Position numbers and translations under genes: made by a program | Shown: in pieces, positions 61,331 through 64,000 of the stretch | How positions within the stretch are numbered: position 1 is the stretch's first letter | How the letters are laid out: every line of letters starts with the position of its first letter | DNA from: Rhynchonema sp. JSB1_4 | Lineage: Eukaryota > Nematoda > Chromadorea > Monhysterida > Xyalidae | Length of the DNA stretch: 64,000 nt | NCBI GenBank assembly: GCA_030248065.1 | Contig: JASAMV010000212.1 | Coordinates: forward strand, 1 to 64,000 | Reading direction: 5' to 3' | The notes under the pieces: generated by a model | Databases searched by the model: none | What the model was told of the DNA's origin: nothing | What the model saw: only the letters and a program-made list of their open reading frames with translations

Positions 61331-61959
61331 GCTTCGGTGCGGCAATGATGTGTTGGAAGATAAGTTTGATGTGGCATATACGTATATGGATCAAAAGTTG
61401 ACGGTTACGGTAATTCTGCCACGAATATGATTACGGTAGCCACAAGTCAAACGTCGGAAACGTGTTCGGTATTGACGTGGCATATGCTGTACGTGTATGG
61501 ATCTAAAAGTGGCCGGTTACGGTAAGTCCGCCTCGAATATGATCATGGTAGCCACAAGGCAAACGTCGAAACGTGTTCGGTACTGTAACGATGCCAACAA
61601 GATTGTTTTCGGCACTTTCACGGCTTAATGTTACCGTTTTAAGCTGAATTAAGGTTCAAATTCTTGTCAATGAGATATCTTCAAAAGGAATTCAATGCCA
61701 AGGTTTGCATTCAAAGGGGAATACCTTCGACCTTTTTCATAAGTCAGTAGTCAGTGAGTGATCACATGTTAGATATCATGATATCAGCCAATACATAAAG
61801 CAAAAAAAAGTTGCAGGCTGAAATTGCAATCGATGATGTTGCGTCCATAAAATCGTCATTTTTAAGGAACGGTCGAAAAAAACACAATTCAGATGCGCAA
61901 AAAGCAATTAAAATTTCTAAATTTGCCCGAGACTGTCCCGTTTTGAGAAATCTTCATCT

Positions 61960-62979
61960 TCAATCCAAATTACTGTCTTGTTTCTGTGTGTCCTCCGGCC
62001 CCCCTCCCACGGTGACCGCGTGACTCTCAGTCGTGCTCAGTTCTTCGTTTTTCTCAACGTCGGCCTTTGCCTTCTTTGGGTCATTCGACGGGCTATTATA
62101 GGCACTCGACTCCGTCGTTTGGTCGGTTGTCTTGGCACTTTCGGTTGGTTGGTCAGGACTGGAAATGGTTGGGATTAGTGCTGATAATTTGAAGAACTAT
62201 ACCACATACTAAAACGTCACATACTTTTTATCGTGTTTTGCATCTTTTGGTTCCTCAATATTTTCTTTCCCCTGATGTTTCCTGTATCGATATCCGCCAT
62301 AGAAGGCAACTGCTGCGATCAATAACGCTACGAACACCACAACGCAGATGACCACAATCGGAATTATCAGGTTGGTGGATGGGGTAGGGGTCGTGGTGGC
62401 TGAGGTAGTGGGCGTTGGTGCTGAATTGCAGTTGTGTCATGGCTTATCGAATTTGCAACAGTTTTCAATTTTTCCATAATTTTCCTTCACTGTTGCCATA
62501 CCTTGTTCACACGTCGGCAGTTCATCGTCCCAATCGCCTTTGTTGCACTTGATCTCCTTCGTGCCTTCGGTGTCTGCCTCTGACCAGATGAAACCCGGTT
62601 TGCATTCGATCTGCGCCGATTTGGTGTGATAGACAAAGTCGGTGGGTTGGGAATCGCTCAGTTGGATGTTCTTCTCGGCAGGAATGGAACTGACGTCACA
62701 ACCTGTGTGTGGTGGGGAAGCTCATTTTTTCAGTGTGTCATTGTCACCAGATGATTCATCACAAGGTACCTTTATCGCACGGCGGTAAATCAGCCGGTGC
62801 CTTGCCTTCGGCGTCCGTCCATTTTTCGGCAGAACATTGGAATTCCTTCTGCCGCACACCTCCCCAACTGAAACCTGGCTTTTTGCATTGCGCTTTGATC
62901 TTGGTGTACGGCAAACTGGGATCTTCAGGCGGTTTTTCGATTTCGACTTCGTTTTGAAAGGTAGATGGCGCCGGGCAGG
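61960..62979 (-). CDS. CLC-7: 3' part of a CTLD-CCP receptor gene (runs off window)
   Basis: Four exons are visible: CCP1 62770-62979 (starts ACPAPSTFQNEVEIEKPPED), CCP2 62502-62702, transmembrane exon 62225-62420 (helix about IIIPIVIICVVVFVALLIAA), and tail 61960-62158 with AYNSP and KQDSNLD. All are open, with GT-AG borders and phases 1-1-2. The region from 61650 is very similar to CLC-3 (24070 onward), pointing to recent duplication or gene conversion. The lectin exons should lie beyond 64000, since in CLC-1 and CLC-3 they are 7-8 kb upstream of CCP1. Confidence 0.8.
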
Positions 62980-63429
62980 CTAGAAAATGGATTTTTGTGT
63001 GGTGGATGTGGCTCTTGCATTAAATATCATCTTTGTAAATCTTTATTTTCACGACAAGGTTGTCCGGACTCGCTGTCTTTGATGAGATTAAACTGTGGCG
63101 CATTGAATACTGCACTAAATTTTCTGAGATGGTCGGGATGGGGCTGGCTGTTGGGGGGTATCCGGAAAATATTAGTGAGATATATAAACATTAAAATGGT
63201 AAATTATTTACTGCTACCGCTTTGTGTGGCTTTGAAAAGCACACGTAATTCTATCTGCTGAGAAAGTGCGAAAATGATTTGTTTATGCACGCTTTTATAG
63301 TAAAAAAAACTTTGTCTTTTTTGGCCGACTTTTCGGAGTATTTTTATCCCCAAATAGCCCCGGGGCGCTTCGGCCCCAGAGTCCGGGAGGGCTTTATTCA
63401 GAAGCGGCTCCATATGTGACACTTCGTTA

Positions 63430-63900
63430 CGTCGAGCAGGTTTATGACACAGCATGCGTTTGCCACAACCGTGTCCAATCAACACAGTGCATGTTCGTTA
63501 GATTGCAGTTGGTTCGGTTACACAACCGGAATGAAGACGGTCACTTGCGGAGCTGGAAGGTTAATGAGTGCCGGAAATCAGCTGACCAAATGCACCAAGC
63601 CTCACTCAGCTTCGCCACTGATGTACTATGTATGTTTATTTTAACTAAAACACCACAATAACACCCACAACAAGTTCATCAATAGTGAAAGTGAGCCACT
63701 TTGGATGCATCTGAGCAGGTCCTTTTGGCAGCTCATCAACTTCCCACCTCCATATATGACATTCGTCCAACCAGCTGAGTGATCGTGTCAACTACTGTCT
63801 CCAGCACAATGCACGGACGCATCTGATGGGCGCACGGCAGTAGTGCCAAAGACTGCTTGTTGGGTTCGACAAAGTTGTCGTTTGATGGCAACACATATGT
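63430..63900. pseudogene. Inverted pair of decayed CCP exons
   Basis: Plus strand about 63450-63635 carries TGMKTVTCGAGRLMSAG and LTKC. Minus strand about 63690-63900 carries the opposing copy. Spacing and flanks match the pair at 55205-55705 closely. It is the last recognisable item before the right edge. Confidence 0.58.
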
Positions 63901-64000
63901 AAGTTTCGGTGGTGTGTGGGCACTAGACATCAAAACTCACGGCCGCGCCATCAGCAAGATTGAGAGAAATAAACGCAATGAAGACAATGCGCTACTGTTC

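Noticed and set aside
24390..62158. ITIM or ITAM signalling motif in the tails
   Set aside because: The only conserved tyrosine has Pro at +3 rather than Leu, Ile or Val, so it does not fit those consensus motifs.
1..64000. CRISPR arrays, tRNA or rRNA genes, bacterial operons
   Set aside because: Repeats here lack the regular repeat-spacer layout, no cloverleaf or rRNA sequence was recognised, and genes are split by introns.

Overview
This is a stretch of a eukaryotic nuclear genome, most likely from an invertebrate animal; I cannot name the species. The evidence is split genes with GT-AG introns, many as short as about 60-120 bp, animal-type extracellular domains (C-type lectin-like domain, CTLD; complement control protein/sushi domain, CCP), and a heavy load of DNA transposons. 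There is no operon structure, no tRNA or rRNA gene and no CRISPR array.

The window is a tandem cluster, entirely on the minus strand, of one family of predicted type I membrane receptors. I call them CLC-1 to CLC-7 (local names). The standard gene has six exons: E1 (signal peptide plus first half of a CTLD), E2 (second half of the CTLD), two CCP exons, a transmembrane exon, and a tail exon with a single conserved tyrosine in a YxSP motif. Intron phases are 0-1-1-1-2 in every copy that can be read through. CLC-3 (24390-34110), CLC-5 (40955-47500) and CLC-6 (53838-60137) look intact. CLC-1 (5079-14966) is intact up to its transmembrane exon, which is cut by a 900-bp insertion. CLC-2p (16757-17438) and CLC-4p (34588-38866) are damaged. 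CLC-7 (from 61960) runs off the right edge. Orphan or broken E1 exons lie at 2070-2381, 20698-21015, 39156-39296 and 45310-45405.

Layout: about 2060-14970 and about 20690-34110 are two copies of one duplicated block, offset by roughly 18-19 kb, each carrying its own later insertions. Further partial copies lie at 49125-50500 and 61330-64000. Between the genes are recurrent pairs of decayed CCP exons in opposite orientation, and many transposons. Comparing paralogous copies gives empty sites, so several insertions can be bounded to the base: hAT-like elements with 8-bp target duplications, palindromic elements flanked by TTAA, elements flanked by TA or TTA, and one LTR-like insertion with a 5-bp duplication. 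The longest open frame (982 codons, 29696-32644) lies inside an insertion nested in a hAT-like element nested in the large intron of CLC-3; I do not recognise its product.

Together the genes look like an expanding and decaying array of cell-surface recognition receptors: variable lectin ectodomains on a shared membrane anchor and signalling tail. An innate-immune or self/non-self recognition role is an inference from this architecture, not something the sequence proves.
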